Source: Schizophyllum amplum
Lineage: Eukaryota; Basidiomycota; Agaricomycetes; Agaricales; Schizophyllaceae
DNA length: 64,000 nucleotides
Direction: 5' to 3'
NCBI GenBank assembly: GCA_007026445.1
Contig: VDMD01000069.1
Location: forward strand, 62,001 to 126,000
Within the stretch, counting starts at the first letter, position 1; each line of letters begins with the position of its first letter. Below, in pieces: positions 34,910-45,967 of the stretch. The notes beneath the pieces were generated by a model, which was given only the letters and a program-made list of their open reading frames with translations, was not told where the DNA came from and searched no databases. Position numbers and translations under genes: made by a program.

Positions 34910-35085
34910 GTCGAGCTTGCAGATGAGTAAATGACTGGTGGGCCGTGGCTCGATTTTGAAGGTAAAGCGCAACAATGGCGTGGGCGTGAGCAAAAACGCA
35001 ATGGAGATCCAGTACACGAGCTGAGAAAGATCGGAGTCCCGACGCCGGCAAGAGTCAGCGCTCCGGGAGCCAAACGGATATGAGT

Positions 35086-35137
35086 GGCGATGATGGTTTG
35101 GGTCAAGTTCGAGCCGTGATTGTGACTCCTGTGACAC
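35086..35137 (-). promoter_or_regulatory. Shared kinase promoter block, K4 copy
   Basis: Read toward K4: TCACAGGAGTCACAATCACG, then CTCGAACTTGACCCAAACCATCATCGC in two overlapping parts (CTCGAACTTGACCCAAACCA and ACCATCATCGCCACTCATAT). It joins the K1-type 5' half to the K10-type core. Confidence 0.65.
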
Positions 35138-35190
35138 CACCAAGCAGGCATTGCTGACGCTGATGTGGACATGGCGGGCGTACGAGTCCC

Positions 35191-35579
35191 GCAAATCCGT
35201 AGTCTCCAAGCAAATCCGTCTTATGTACAAGGATCTCACAGACTCCATCAGATTACTAGGGTATGATTTTGATTCACCAATTATCCCGCCGGATTCATCG
35301 TAAACAATTAATGTACATATTTTGTATTTAGCCTACCACCTTGCCTACCACATCTAAACTCGACGACTCCCCGATGTGCCATCGCGGTCTACAGTCCCTG
35401 GTCCAACTTCACTTACGCGAGGCGTGGGCTACGCGAAGATGGCTTTACGGCTGAAGGCTAGAGACGCGACAGACGCAGAGGCGGTGACGACAGCGAACAT
35501 GTCTTTCGTGTCGCCGTCGGATGCATCGTTGAGTGATCGGTCTCGATACTACGTAGTGCTTGAAGAGGGATAGACGCGC
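35191..35579. other. Region between K4 promoter and K5 stop
   Basis: No gene. The part from about 35480 (GCGGTGACGACAGCGAACAT and GTCGCCGTCGGATGCATCG) is a 3' flank conserved after K9 and K10. Confidence 0.5.
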
Positions 35580-37813
35580 TCAATCAGCGTGACCCACCGC
35601 GATCTTCTTGCGCTTCGACGAGCGGGTCGATTTCTCCGGGTCCGCTTTCCGCTTGCCCGTACAAAGCCTCACGGCGGATGCCTCCCTCGTCTCATCGGAA
35701 GCGTGGTGTGACTCGACCGGAGTACGCTGTGTGTCGTCGCTGCCAAGGGACTGAGACGACCATGCCTCTTTCTCGTGCCTCGGCGTACTAGATGCGCGCG
35801 CTGCCGTCATGTCGTCCGACGATGCAGAGGCACGTCTATTCCGTTTCTGCCGTGATCTGGGCTTGCTGCACTCAGCCACAACGAGCAGATCGCGGCCGCC
35901 TTCCTCTACGACTGACGGACGCTCTTGCGCAGATCGCCGCGCCCGAATATGTCGGTCCAGGACTGCGAGGACGTCGCGATGCGTGACTTTCCTGTCCTGG
36001 TTGTGCAAAATGACCGTCCGCAGCTCGCATACGAGATCCTCCAGGTCGTCGAAGTACGGGTCGAAGACGCTGTCCAAGAACGTCCGGAACTGGCTGTCGT
36101 CGTACTCGTACACGATGAGGGCCTTTCGGTCGCCGTCCCCCGTCCTCCAAGCGCTCATGGGCGAGTCGCTAAGGTCGAAATCCTCGCGAGGCGTGTTGGA
36201 AGGGCCGGAGTAAGTCGCGCATATGATCATAAGAACGTAGAGGAACGACTCCAGGTCGTGCCACGGGCCGTGCGCGACGCGTTCGGAGTATTGGACGATA
36301 TCGCATGCCATGAAAGGCAGAGTGCCCTGAGCAGACTCGTTGGTCAATGAGGTTCAGACTACCGGCGGCATTCGTACGTGACGTACCGTCATGTGGCCTA
36401 TCGGACCCACTCTGTGCTTCCTGTCAACAAGAACCGCAGAGTGTAAGTCAACCAAGAGCCCTCGCCGAAGCGAGGAGCCCGGATGCTCGTACAACATGAT
36501 GTTGTCGTGGCTGATATCGCAGTGCAAGACGTCCTTGAGCTCGTAGAGATCCCAATGGGCTGCAGCTTACCGGGTCAGTAACGCACATTCTGCAGGTCGT
36601 GAATGCGATACTCACCTTGTATCGCGTCACGGAAGACAGAAAGAAGCTCGTCTTTTGAGATGAACTCCTCAAGCGGCCGTGCATATGGCCGAAGTACAAG
36701 GCGGCGGAGTTCGAGTTGCGGGATCTGGCTGAGGATAGCACACCGCTCGGACGGCCCCTTCAACGCGTCGCGCAAGACCGTCGTCGTGTGAGGCTGCCCA
36801 TCGGGCCGCAATACCGTTTCCCCGCAGACCAACTTCCCTACCCCGTCCAAGCTGGCTGTTATGTTGAGAAAGTCGCCCTCGGTCAACGCTCGCCTCTTGT
36901 CGGCCCATGCGTTCTTGATGACAAAGTCCTGATCGCTGTCCGTCCGTCGGCATCGCCAGCAAGTCGTACCCCTTCCGCGTATGTCCTTGTTGATCGACAA
37001 GGTCTCGACGATCTCGTACTCCAAGCCTCCGACGAACACAAAGCGCCGACCGTCGCGGGTGAGTATAGAGATGTCTTTGCCACCGTAGCTCTTGTCGAGC
37101 AACGTCAGTCCCATCACCATGCGTGCAAAGATCACGGGATTGTCGTGGATGTTGTGCGCGGCTGAGAGCACGCGACCTGCGCGATCATAGCACGCGAGCT
37201 GGACAGTGTCGCCGGCGAAAGCGAGACCGATGTGGAAGAGCCGGTCCTCCTGGGTGGCAAAGGTATTTGCGGCACCACTAGAGAGTCGCTGAAGGGCTTC
37301 CGGCATGAGATCCGGTGTGGACACAAGCTGTACGTCACACAGCACGTCCGCCCATTCTATCGCATTTGAGCCCGCGTCCGCGAGCACGACGCCGGCTGCT
37401 TGTACAGCGTCTCCCGTCGAGCAGGTTCGCTGGCTGTCGACCGCTATCCACTGGCGCAGAACATTAGGTACGGGATGTCTCAGACCACCATAACCGAGTC
37501 GGCAGCAGCGAGTGACTTCGTTTAGATACCGAGCCAGTACGCGGGCTTGGGACTGGCCATCAAAGTGGGGGCAGGGTGAAGTGTATTTGAGCCATTTCTT
37601 GTCCTTGATGCTATATAAAATATCTTCGAGAGCGCCGACGACGACAGGAGGTGGCATGGGAAACGCGGTGTCCGGGAAAAGCACGCTGACGATGCCACAG
37701 ATCTCGACAGAGGCTTCCTCGATCCCAGCAACCGCATTCTGGTCGATAATGATATTGGACTTGATGGTACGAGCTACTGACTGATCGAGATACTTCGAGG
37801 AAGAGGTCGGCAT
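35580..37813 (-). CDS. FunK1-type protein kinase K5
   Basis: Plain FunK1 kinase in three exons. Starts MPTSSSKYLDQSVARTIKSN, directly after a CAG that could be a leader-intron acceptor. Exon 1: GVVLADAGSNAIEWADVLCD, GAANTFATQEDRLFHIGLAF, CYDRAGRVLSAAHNIHDNPV and DQDFVIKNAWADKRRALTEG. Exon 2: AHWDLYELKDVLHCDISHDN (catalytic loop with SHDN instead of SDNN, so the HxDxxxxN pattern holds) and GLLVDLHSA (DLH in the DFG position). Exon 3: GTLPFMACDIVQYSERVAHG, WHDLESFLYVLMIICATYSG. Tail ends KADPEKSTRSSKRKKIAVGH. It belongs with K8, K9 and K10. Two positions (SHDN, DLH) differ from all other copies and could affect catalysis. Confidence 0.9.
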
Positions 37814-40168
37814 CTGGTGCGTTCAGTGGAAGATGTTGCGTGCCCGCCGCCTCCGGGTGCGCAAGCAAAAGGAGATGAGCAAGTCGAGTAAGCAATATAG
37901 CAGACAGATGTTAGACGACCACTTGAACGCAGGTCCCGATGATAAGAGCTGTGAAGCAATGTAGATTTGCGATGGTGGTGGTTCAGGTCAAGGTAGCGTG
38001 TTTGGGATTCGAACTTCCACGTGCTTATGCTTTCCCCGTCAGGACAGCCGCGATCGGCCGAATTGATTCCGAAGCCCCGTCATCTTTTGCCTCCGCTCAG
38101 CTGCCCTCTCGAGTCTCATGCTCTCGACCCGAGCGCTGCTGCGACGCTCATCTTTCCTTCCGCATCCTCGCTCACAACCTACATCGCCACACCCTTATCT
38201 GGGCTTTGAAGTCCTTTTGAACGCTTCCCAGCCACGGCGGCCGGATGTCTGCACACCGAATCAGACTCGCGAAACTGGCAGTTATCCTGGTGCTCTGGAC
38301 GATTGCTTGACGAAGGCGGAGTCAGCGCTCCTCGGCCGTGCATTTCCATCCTTCCAAGAATGGCTACAAGAAGGATACCACCGATTTGAAGGTGCGCATC
38401 GTACATCTCACATACAGCGCCCGCTCACGCGTTGCACCAGTGCCCTGTGCTTACGATTGGGCTCTCCCTCATCTCCTCATGCTTCAGCTTGGCCCGCAAG
38501 CAACGCAGCTGGAGGGACCATAGTGCGTCGCCGGCGTGCGCATAGCCGACGATCGAGAGCATCCAGAAGACGCGGTCAAACCCCTTCACTCGTCATCTCT
38601 CTCCAGCGTCTTGCGCAAGGTGTTGAACCCCTCGAAGTGATGGGTCTTCTGACGCTGCCATCTCTAGGGACATGGACCGCCCCGACACCTTGGCCATGAT
38701 CGAGCTGTGTGAAAGCTACCCACGCTGACGGGCTGGTCGCGCAGCTCCACTGGTTGTACTGCGCACTCGAGGCGCATTTTGCATCACCCCATGACAAAGT
38801 TCGCCGTCTCTGGAGGTACGGGAGTCACCGCGGTCGACGCAGGTATGTATTCAATGTGTTTTCACATATCATGATCACGCTACGCGTACCTCACAGGCTC
38901 TTTCAGGCTATCTATCATATGTTGCCCTGCTCTGTACGCCATGGGAAGGCCATAGGTGCCCGTCAGCGATGTTCAGAGGACAACAAGCTCCCCCCGCCCT
39001 TCAAGCTTCAGGGCGTCAATTGTAGCGCGGTCGCTGGCCCTTGCCGAGAAAGCGGCGCTCGGCGCGGGACGTCGAAGGGACCGGGGCTTGGTCGACATCG
39101 GCGGCGGACTTCGGCGGCAGGTGGTCGTTCGATGGTGGAGGTGGACACTCGGTTCATAGTGCTCACTTCGTCGTGTTCACGCGATGGGCTTCAGGAGTGG
39201 TCAGTCCATTCTTGTTCCATCAGTAGGTAAGTAGATACGATGTCGTCGATGTAACTTTAGGTTTCTGAATGAAGATATCATCGTTGTGATACTAGACGGC
39301 GCGCTTTGCGTTGTGGACTGAAGTGGCTTGACCGAGAGAAGCACCGGCTTCAGATCTCGCTAGAAATCTGGAACGACTGAAGCACTGTCAGGTTGAGAGG
39401 CCGACGTCTTGGCTCTGCCTGCTAAAGGACGGGCACGAACATCATCTGGCGCAAGGGATACGAGTGAGGAGCTACCCCTGGGGCGAGGACCACGCGCGAT
39501 CGGCATGAATATGCACGTCTGGGACGAAGACGAAGAGGATGGTCGGGACGGAGAGACCGGTCGAGGGCAAGTTGAAGATACAGGCCGGCGTGCAGACGGA
39601 TCGGGGCGAAGATGGAGGGTGTATGTACATCATGAAGAAGGAAAGCATTATGGCAATGCGTGTCCCCTTCGGGATGACATACGGAAAATTTGGAACGACT
39701 ATGGCAATGCGGAGAGGTCAAGCGATGCGGAGCCTTGTAAGTCTCTGCATTTTGTATGAGTCTCGTTCGCATTCGAGGGCCCAGCGTTTGGGCAATGAGA
39801 TATCACGAGAACTCCAATAGAGGCACGAACACGAGTACAGGGAAACGCAGAGTATAGAACCTAGTCAATAATATAATTACAACGTCCCCCTCTCCCGCAA
39901 AGGACGTTCCCGGTGCCCTCCTTGGGCCTTATTCAGCCGCCCCTCCTGAGGCCTGACCGTGTAGTCGTCGGTGGTACATTTCAGGGGAGTGAGGATCCTG
40001 CCGCGTGTCGTCCGTCCGCTGCGGTACGCGGCGCGACGCGGCTGCTGTGCTCTGTGTGTGCACTCGCCGCCGTGGCTCTCGGGCGAGGCGGTGGCTCCAT
40101 TGTAAGCGCGACGCGCTGGAAGGCATTCGATGAACGGCCGCTTAGCGACAGGGCTGAGTTCTTCCCGT
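37814..40168. other. Region between K5 and K6, no recognised gene
   Basis: The first about 200 bp are K5 promoter. From 38100 to 39850 several short frames on the + strand look coding-like (for example HFHPSKNGYKKDTTDLK at about 38337 followed by a GTGCGC donor-like site, and MTKFAVSGGTGVTAVDAG at about 38791), but they lie in different frames and match nothing I know. They may be exons of an unrecognised or decayed gene. The part after 39850 is K6 3' flank. Confidence 0.35.
37970..38003 (-). promoter_or_regulatory. Shared kinase promoter block, K5 copy
   Basis: Read toward K5: AACACGCTACCTTGACCTGA then ACCACCACCATCGCAAATC. It matches the core CTTGACC..AACCATCATCATCG of the other copies. Confidence 0.6.
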
Positions 40169-42509
40169 CTACCGGTCGCTGTTGCCTGTCTCGTCGACAT
40201 GGTCCACCTTCCTTCGCTTCGAGGAGCGCACCAGACGACCCGTGAGGGGCTCGCGCTCCCACATAGGGAAGCTCGGGGCGTCGCTGGCTCCCTTCGTCTT
40301 CTCGGACGCCTGCCGAGAATTGACGAGCGTGCGCTCCGAATCGTCGCTCGTATGAGAATCAGATGACGCGCCGGCTCGCCGTCTCGCAGGCGACGGGATG
40401 GTCCTGGCGTCGCCTCCAGAGGATTCGGCAGGTAGCGGCTCATGGGCGTCTCGCCTCTTTCTCTTCGCTCCTCGATGAGGCTGATGCTCGTCCACAGCGT
40501 CAACTCCATCGGCAGCTTCAGGGGCGGCCGAAACATCTTTGGACGCAGAGTGGAGGGCCCCGATATGGCGGTCGAAGACGTCGAGCACGGCGGTGTGGGT
40601 TGGCCGCGTATTCCATTCGCGCATGATGACCGTCCGCAGCTCGCACACGAGGCCCTTGAGGTCGTCGAAGTACGGGTGGAAGACCTCGTCGACGAAGTTG
40701 CGGAAGGCCGGGTCGTCATATGAATACATAATCCTCGCCTTGTAGTCGCCGTCCCCGATGAACCAGGGGCCAATCAAGGACGTGCGCACGTTCAGGTCTT
40801 TCCGCGGCATGTTCGACGGGCCGGCGTAGCTCGCGCAAGTGAGCATCAGAACGTACAGAAACGACTCGAGATCGTGCCACAGCGCGTGCGCGGCATGACG
40901 TGGGTGTTGGAGGATGTCGCAAGCCATGAAAGGTAGAGTACCCTGATAAACGCTCGTCAGTCAAGTTGCGCGTGTGCATATGGTCTGCGACATACCGCCT
41001 TACGGCCTATGGGACCCAGCCTGTATTCCTTTTTCATCTCGACCAAAGCTGCGCAGTCCAGATCGATGAGCAACCCTTGACGGCGCGACGCGCCCGCCTG
41101 TTCGCACAACACTATATTGTTGTCGCTGATGTCGCAATGCAAGACATTCTCGCGTTCATAAAGGATCTGATGCGCTGCAAGGGGATCAGTACCATAACGT
41201 TCACCAAAGCACAATACTGACCGCAGATGGCGTCCCGGATAGCAAATAAGAGTTCATCCTTCGAAGCGAACTCTTCCAAAGGCCTCCCGTATGGCTCTAG
41301 AACGAGACGACGCTGTTCAAGATGCGGGATGCGGTCGGCGATATCGTAACGCATCTCGCCTTCCAGATAGTCGCGAAGCCAGAATGTCGTTCGCAGTTCG
41401 CCGCCGGGCCAAGGTATAACCTCCTCGCAGACTAGCTGCGATATGCCATGGATGTTAGACGCCTTGCGGAGGAAGTCGCCTTCAGAAGGATGCTGTCGCA
41501 CGTCTGCCCAGATGTTCTTGATGACAAAGTCCATCTCGCTACCAGGACGACGACAGCGCCAGCATACCGTTCCACGCCCCCGTATATCACGGCTAATCGA
41601 CAGAGTCTCTGCGATCTGGTACTCCTGACCGCCGACGATCACGAAGCGATGGCCGTCTCGCGACACCACCGAAGTGTCCTTGCCGCAGTACGAGCTGTCG
41701 AGTATCGTCAAGCCCATCAATACACGAGCCAGGAAGATGCAGTCTGCGTGCGTGTCCAGTATGCCCGACATGATGCAGCCAGCGCGATCGAAGTAGACAA
41801 ACTGGAAGGTGTCGCCGGCGAATGCGATACCCGTGTGATACATGCGGTCTTCCTGCGACGAGAAGACGTTGGCTGCGCCACTGATTAGGCGTCGCACAGC
41901 CTCGGGCATACGGTCAACGTGAGACACGATCTGTATATCGCACAGCACGTCGGTCCACTGCAGGGCGGTCACCCGCGCGTCCACGAGCGCTATCCCAAGT
42001 GCCTGTACTACTTCTCCGTTCAGCGCAGTGCGCGCGCTATTAGTAACCGTCCATCGGAGCACGTGTTCGGGGAGCGGTCGACCTTTTCCGGTGTGGAAGA
42101 TCCAGCAGGCGCGCGTGAACTCGTTCAGGTATGCGGCCATCGCGGATTCTTGCTGATCGCCGTCCGAGGGTTCGGGATACCGCACCCATTTATGTCTGTC
42201 GATACTGTAGAGAGTCTCGTCGAGGGCACACATCATATTTTTCGGGGTCGTTGCGAACTTTTCATCCGGGTATAGAGCTTTGGCGACCATGGGAATGGCC
42301 TCGGAAGTGTGCACGATATTGTCAACGGAGTCTCCGTCCATGATGAGGTAGTTCGGAAGATGCTGTACCGGAGGGGCGGGTAGACGAGCATAAGGAAAAG
42401 GGAGTTCGGATATGTGATGCGGTGGGGATTTGGTCGAGGGCGACGCTCTGCGTTTGGGGTGGCTTTTCGCAGCTGCGACGCGACGTCGTGAAGGTTTAGA
42501 TTGCGGCAT
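40169..42509 (-). CDS. FunK1-type protein kinase K6
   Basis: Plain FunK1 kinase, about 740 residues, three exons. Starts MPQSKPSRRRVAAAKSHPKR, like K3; the frame extends further 5' but through promoter sequence. Exon 1: GIALVDARVTALQWTDVLCD, GAANVFSSQEDRMYHTGIAF, YFDRAGCIMSGILDTHADC, CWRCRRPGSEMDFVIKNIWA. Exon 2: AHQILYERENVLHCDISDNN, GLLIDLDCAALVE. Exon 3: GTLPFMACDILQHPRHAAHA, WHDLESFLYVLMLTCASYAG, tail GASSDSHTSDDSERTLVNSR and basic end SSKRRKVDHVDETGNSDR, which is slightly longer than in the other copies. Divergent from the PHD-type K7. It is the closest match to the tail relic at 26500. Confidence 0.92.
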
Positions 42510-42599
42510 ATCTCGCTGTGAAGCATTAGTTCGATTCATCAGCCTAATGGCATGCAGGACGTACGCGGCGTATAGGTCAAGAGGGATCGCTGCACAAGT

Positions 42600-42646
42600 G
42601 ATGATGGTGGTCAACTTCGAAGCCGCGTTGTGACGACGTGACACTT
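42600..42646 (-). promoter_or_regulatory. Shared kinase promoter block, K6 copy
   Basis: Read toward K6: GTGTCACGTCGTCACAACGC, GGCTTCGAAGTTGACCACCA, TCATCACTTGTG. It is closest to the K1 block (GGCTTCGAACTCAACCACCA). Confidence 0.6.
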
Positions 42647-43301
42647 CGCGTGTGCGTAACACGAGTGCCAAATACACCCAAATTCACACGATCATGTGCT
42701 ACTTATCAACATTGACAGCAGCGAAGTCGCCCCAGCGCGTCCTGCGTCATATTTCAGAGTAGGTGTGCTATGATGCTCTAATTCTACTTCTAAAATCTCT
42801 GCTCGCGAGTCAATGTCCCTACACAGCGTCTAGACTCTAAGTCCTGATCATGCGTTAGCGACCTCATTGATAGTAGTAGCCAAGTAGTAGCCTGTGTACT
42901 GACTGTGTACTGACTGGTGCACATGGCTGCTGGACCAGGGATTATCCTCAAGTAGCTTTCGCTGCCATTTGCATGTGCGCACCTCTCGCTTGTATCTAAT
43001 ATCTATGGTTCCTGTTATCATCATCATCAAGGCGCGCCTCGAAGTTGCGGCTCCGAGATCTTGTGACGCGTAATTGCACTTGTTTGTGAGATACTCACGT
43101 GATGTTTGACAATGAGGCCCGACCAAATATCGCCGATCGCCTTGATTCAATCCTGCACTTCGACTACCATCATCCTTGGTTGCTCTTTTACGAGACTCTC
43201 AATTCGGCTCTCGTGTGGGCTGGCTCAACGGTGCGTGGCTTCATACATCGACACACGGCCTTCGCTGACATCTTCCAAGAGCTGCGCCATTCTCTTGGGG
43301 T

Positions 43302-43312
43302 CTTGCCACTCA
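43302..43312 (+). promoter_or_regulatory. Leader motif before PHD-type kinase K7
   Basis: CTTGCCACTCA ends 12 nt before the ATG at 43324, as in K2 and K11 (one mismatch). Confidence 0.5.
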
Positions 43313-43323
43313 GCTCTCATACG

Positions 43324-45967
43324 ATGCTACCGACTTTCAAGCATGTCCCCTTTACGCCGCCAAAGATCAAGGCCTGCTCGCACCCTAGCGCTGTAACGGA
43401 AGATGCCTCGTCTAACAAGGCAGCGAGCAATCTTTTCGGAACACACACCGTTGGACAGCATGCGGTAATGGACGAGCTCATCAAGAACGAGCTTGCCGAC
43501 TCTACGCCAGTGGACGTCGAAGGATTAAATGAGATTCTGTTCCCCGACGTCGCATTCCCCATCACGTTACAGGAAATCTTCACGAAGATGTGCGAGATCT
43601 CGCCGGAACTCTATGACCATAAATCTCGCAAGTGGCAAGACTCGCCGAACTTCCGTGACTCAGACCAGGAACTCCCGATCGCCGTGTTCTTCGAGAAGAT
43701 TTGTAACCTCGTTCGCGCTGTCTACGCTGCGTTAGGGAAGAAGCTGCCTGAAGAACATCGCTCGTGGTCTGCGGATCATCGCAGCAGGCCTTTGGATGAA
43801 GGTGTCTTGGCTCGCCAGCCGGACATCGTCGGCATCCTTATCGAACTGAGGACGACGTGGGCCTGTCTTCGCGTCGACGTACAGCACAAGGGCACCATTA
43901 ACGCCAAGGATCTCGTGACAACGCAGCTCAACGACGGCGGCATGAACAGCCTCTCATCGCAGGACGATCGACTCTTTCATGTAGGCATCGGTATGACCGG
44001 CTCGCTGATCTTCACCACCTACTTCGATCGTGCGGGCCGCTTGCGGTCGACTTCGACCGACATTCACCAAGAGCCACTAGCCTTCCTGCGTATACTGCTT
44101 GGGCTCACCTTCCTCGACAAGCGACACTTAGGTTACGACAGTACAATCCTGACAAGCGACGAACATCCCGGTGTGCGCTTCGTCATCGTCGCAGGCAGAA
44201 CGTACGAAATCTTGGAGAGGCTCAACAAGCGACCTGAAATTCGGGGGCTTGGCACCGTCTGCTGGCGCTGTAAGACGAAGATAGAGGATGGAAAGGACCT
44301 CATCGTCGTAATCAAGAACTCATGGGCAGATCGCAGCCGTGAGCATACGGAGGACGTATATCTGAAGCGCGCAGCGGAAAAGCATATTCAAGGTGTACCC
44401 ACCTGCATCGCGTACGAGGTTGTCATGATTGACGGCAGAAGGATCTCCACTAGCGATATTCGCAGCCGCCTGAAACAGTCCGCCCAGTTCAAGAATGTTG
44501 AAGTGCGGGACCTGTCGCGCCTCGTTATGAACGAGCTCTGTGTTCCTCTCGAGAACTTCGCGACGAAGTCAGAGCTTCTTCTTGCTTTGGTGGACGCTGT
44601 TACTGGTACGTGATATCTGCGAGATGCTCTAAGAAACCAGTTCTGACGATGTACCGGCCAGCACACAAGAAGCTTTGCGAAGATGCGGATATCCTACATA
44701 CGGACATATGCGACAAGAATGTTATGCTCACCGTAGCGGACAAATCCTCTCGTCAATTGTCGCGCAAAGGAATGCTCATCGACTTGAACTACGCACGCTT
44801 CATGCCGTATACTCGCATCGAGTCGTCCAAGGGCCAGCGAAGCGTGAGTCATGTCCATGGATCTACATCTTGAGCATTTGATTGACGTCTCTCCCTATAC
44901 AACCAAGTGTCCAGCGTTCTTCAAGGCTTGTGAGCTCCTGAGCTTCCCACAATTGTACGAACCCGCCTACTATCACGACTTGGAGTCGTTCACGTATGTT
45001 CTCATGTGGATCTGCGTGTGCTACAATGGACCGAAGGGCAAGCGACGCGAGAATTTCTCCATCATGGAATCAGAATTCGGCCTATGGTTGGACAGTCACC
45101 CGAGGAGGGCCGGCGGGACGAAGAAGGACATCATGGCGCTTCGAGCAGCTGACGAGCCGGACCCTTTCGTCGACTTCCTCAAGGCCACGTTCTCCCCGTA
45201 CTTTCAAGACTTCATGCCCTGTGTCTATGCCCTTCGTCAAGCCGTCATGCGCTCGGGTCCGACGCGATGCACGCACGACGAGTTTCTCGGCATACTCGCA
45301 CACTGGGCAGAAACATTCAAGCCGGAACCCAAACAGGCAGACAAAGGGTCTGAAATGGTGAAGGAGAAGGAGCCGCAAGACAGTTCGGTTGCTGCGATGA
45401 CACAGGGTGATCCGCTGAACAATAGCGCCGACAACGCCGGCGATGCAGGGTCTGCGCCGAGTCGTGACTCTGCTCCGGAAGCGAAGACCATACGGTCTGA
45501 TAAGCCTGCGAAATCGTCTCGCAAGCGTTCTGGTCCCAAGATCCCGGAAGGCCCTCGGCGGATCACCCGTCAGCTTACTCGCAAGCAACAGACGGCAGGC
45601 ACGTCAGCACAAGCGTCAAGCTCCCTTCCAACGGCAGACGCAGAAGAACGCAGGCGCGACCAAGAAGATGAACCGCAGCAGGACCACTGCTACTGCGGCT
45701 ATGTTGTCGAGATCAACTATGTGTCATGCACTCAGGCCGACTGCCCAACGCGGAAGGTAAAGGCTTCCGAGCGCACGACTTGCTGAAAATTACTGACGTA
45801 TATTTCAGTATCACTACAGCTGTGTGGAGGCCGAATTGCATGACAAACATCTGTCTACCTGGACCTGCCGGCTCTGCGAACCTCTCCGGCCGGCGAAGAG
45901 GCGGAGAGTGAACAGCAAGAAGAAGAAGAACAAGAACAAGAAGACGACCGAGGAGTCTGATCATTGA
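43324..45967 (+). CDS. FunK1-type kinase fused to a C-terminal PHD finger, K7
   Basis: Second PHD-type copy. Start MLPTFKHVPFTPPKIKAC chosen by the leader motif; an in-frame Met at 43099 exists. Exon 1: LRVDVQHKGTINAKDLVTTQ, QLNDGGMNSLSSQDDRLFHV, TTYFDRAGRLRSTSTDIHQE, VVIKNSWADRSREHTEDVYL. Exon 2: AHKKLCEDADILHTDICDKN (loop HTDICDKN) and GMLIDLNYARF. Exon 3 starts after ..CCAAG with CPAFFKACELLSFPQLYEPA, YYHDLESFTYVLMWICVCYN, then a long tail with RKRSGPKIPEGPRRITRQLT. PHD finger: DHCYCGYVVEINYVSCTQAD, CPTRK, intron (45757-45809), YHYSCVEAELHDKHLSTWTC, RLC. It ends in a Lys-rich string (KKKKNKNKK). All eight zinc ligands are present. Divergent from K6. Confidence 0.88.

Larger units (their letters stand above)
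32395..35190. repeat. Segmental duplication, copy B (contains K4)
   Basis: Same-orientation copy of 19270-22170. Shared landmarks: the 3' flank with CCTTCTCCTCCCCTCAACGG, the whole K4 gene, and the promoter with GAGTCACAATCACGGCT. See copy A. Confidence 0.85.
42510..43323. promoter_or_regulatory. Divergent promoter region K6 / K7
   Basis: 814 bp between the two start codons. The K6 side holds the kinase promoter block (42600-42646). The K7 side ends in the PHD-type leader motif (43302-43312). The open frame from 43099 into K7 probably is not translated from that point. Confidence 0.55.

Noticed and set aside
34910..35248. In-frame 5' extension of K4 as a real N-terminus
   Set aside because: The extension translates the promoter block that is non-coding in K1; K1 alignment supports a start near MPVPYP.
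37985..38040. GTTCGAATCCC on the - strand, resembling a tRNA T-loop
   Set aside because: The flanking bases do not form a T-stem or an acceptor stem; it belongs to the K5 upstream region.
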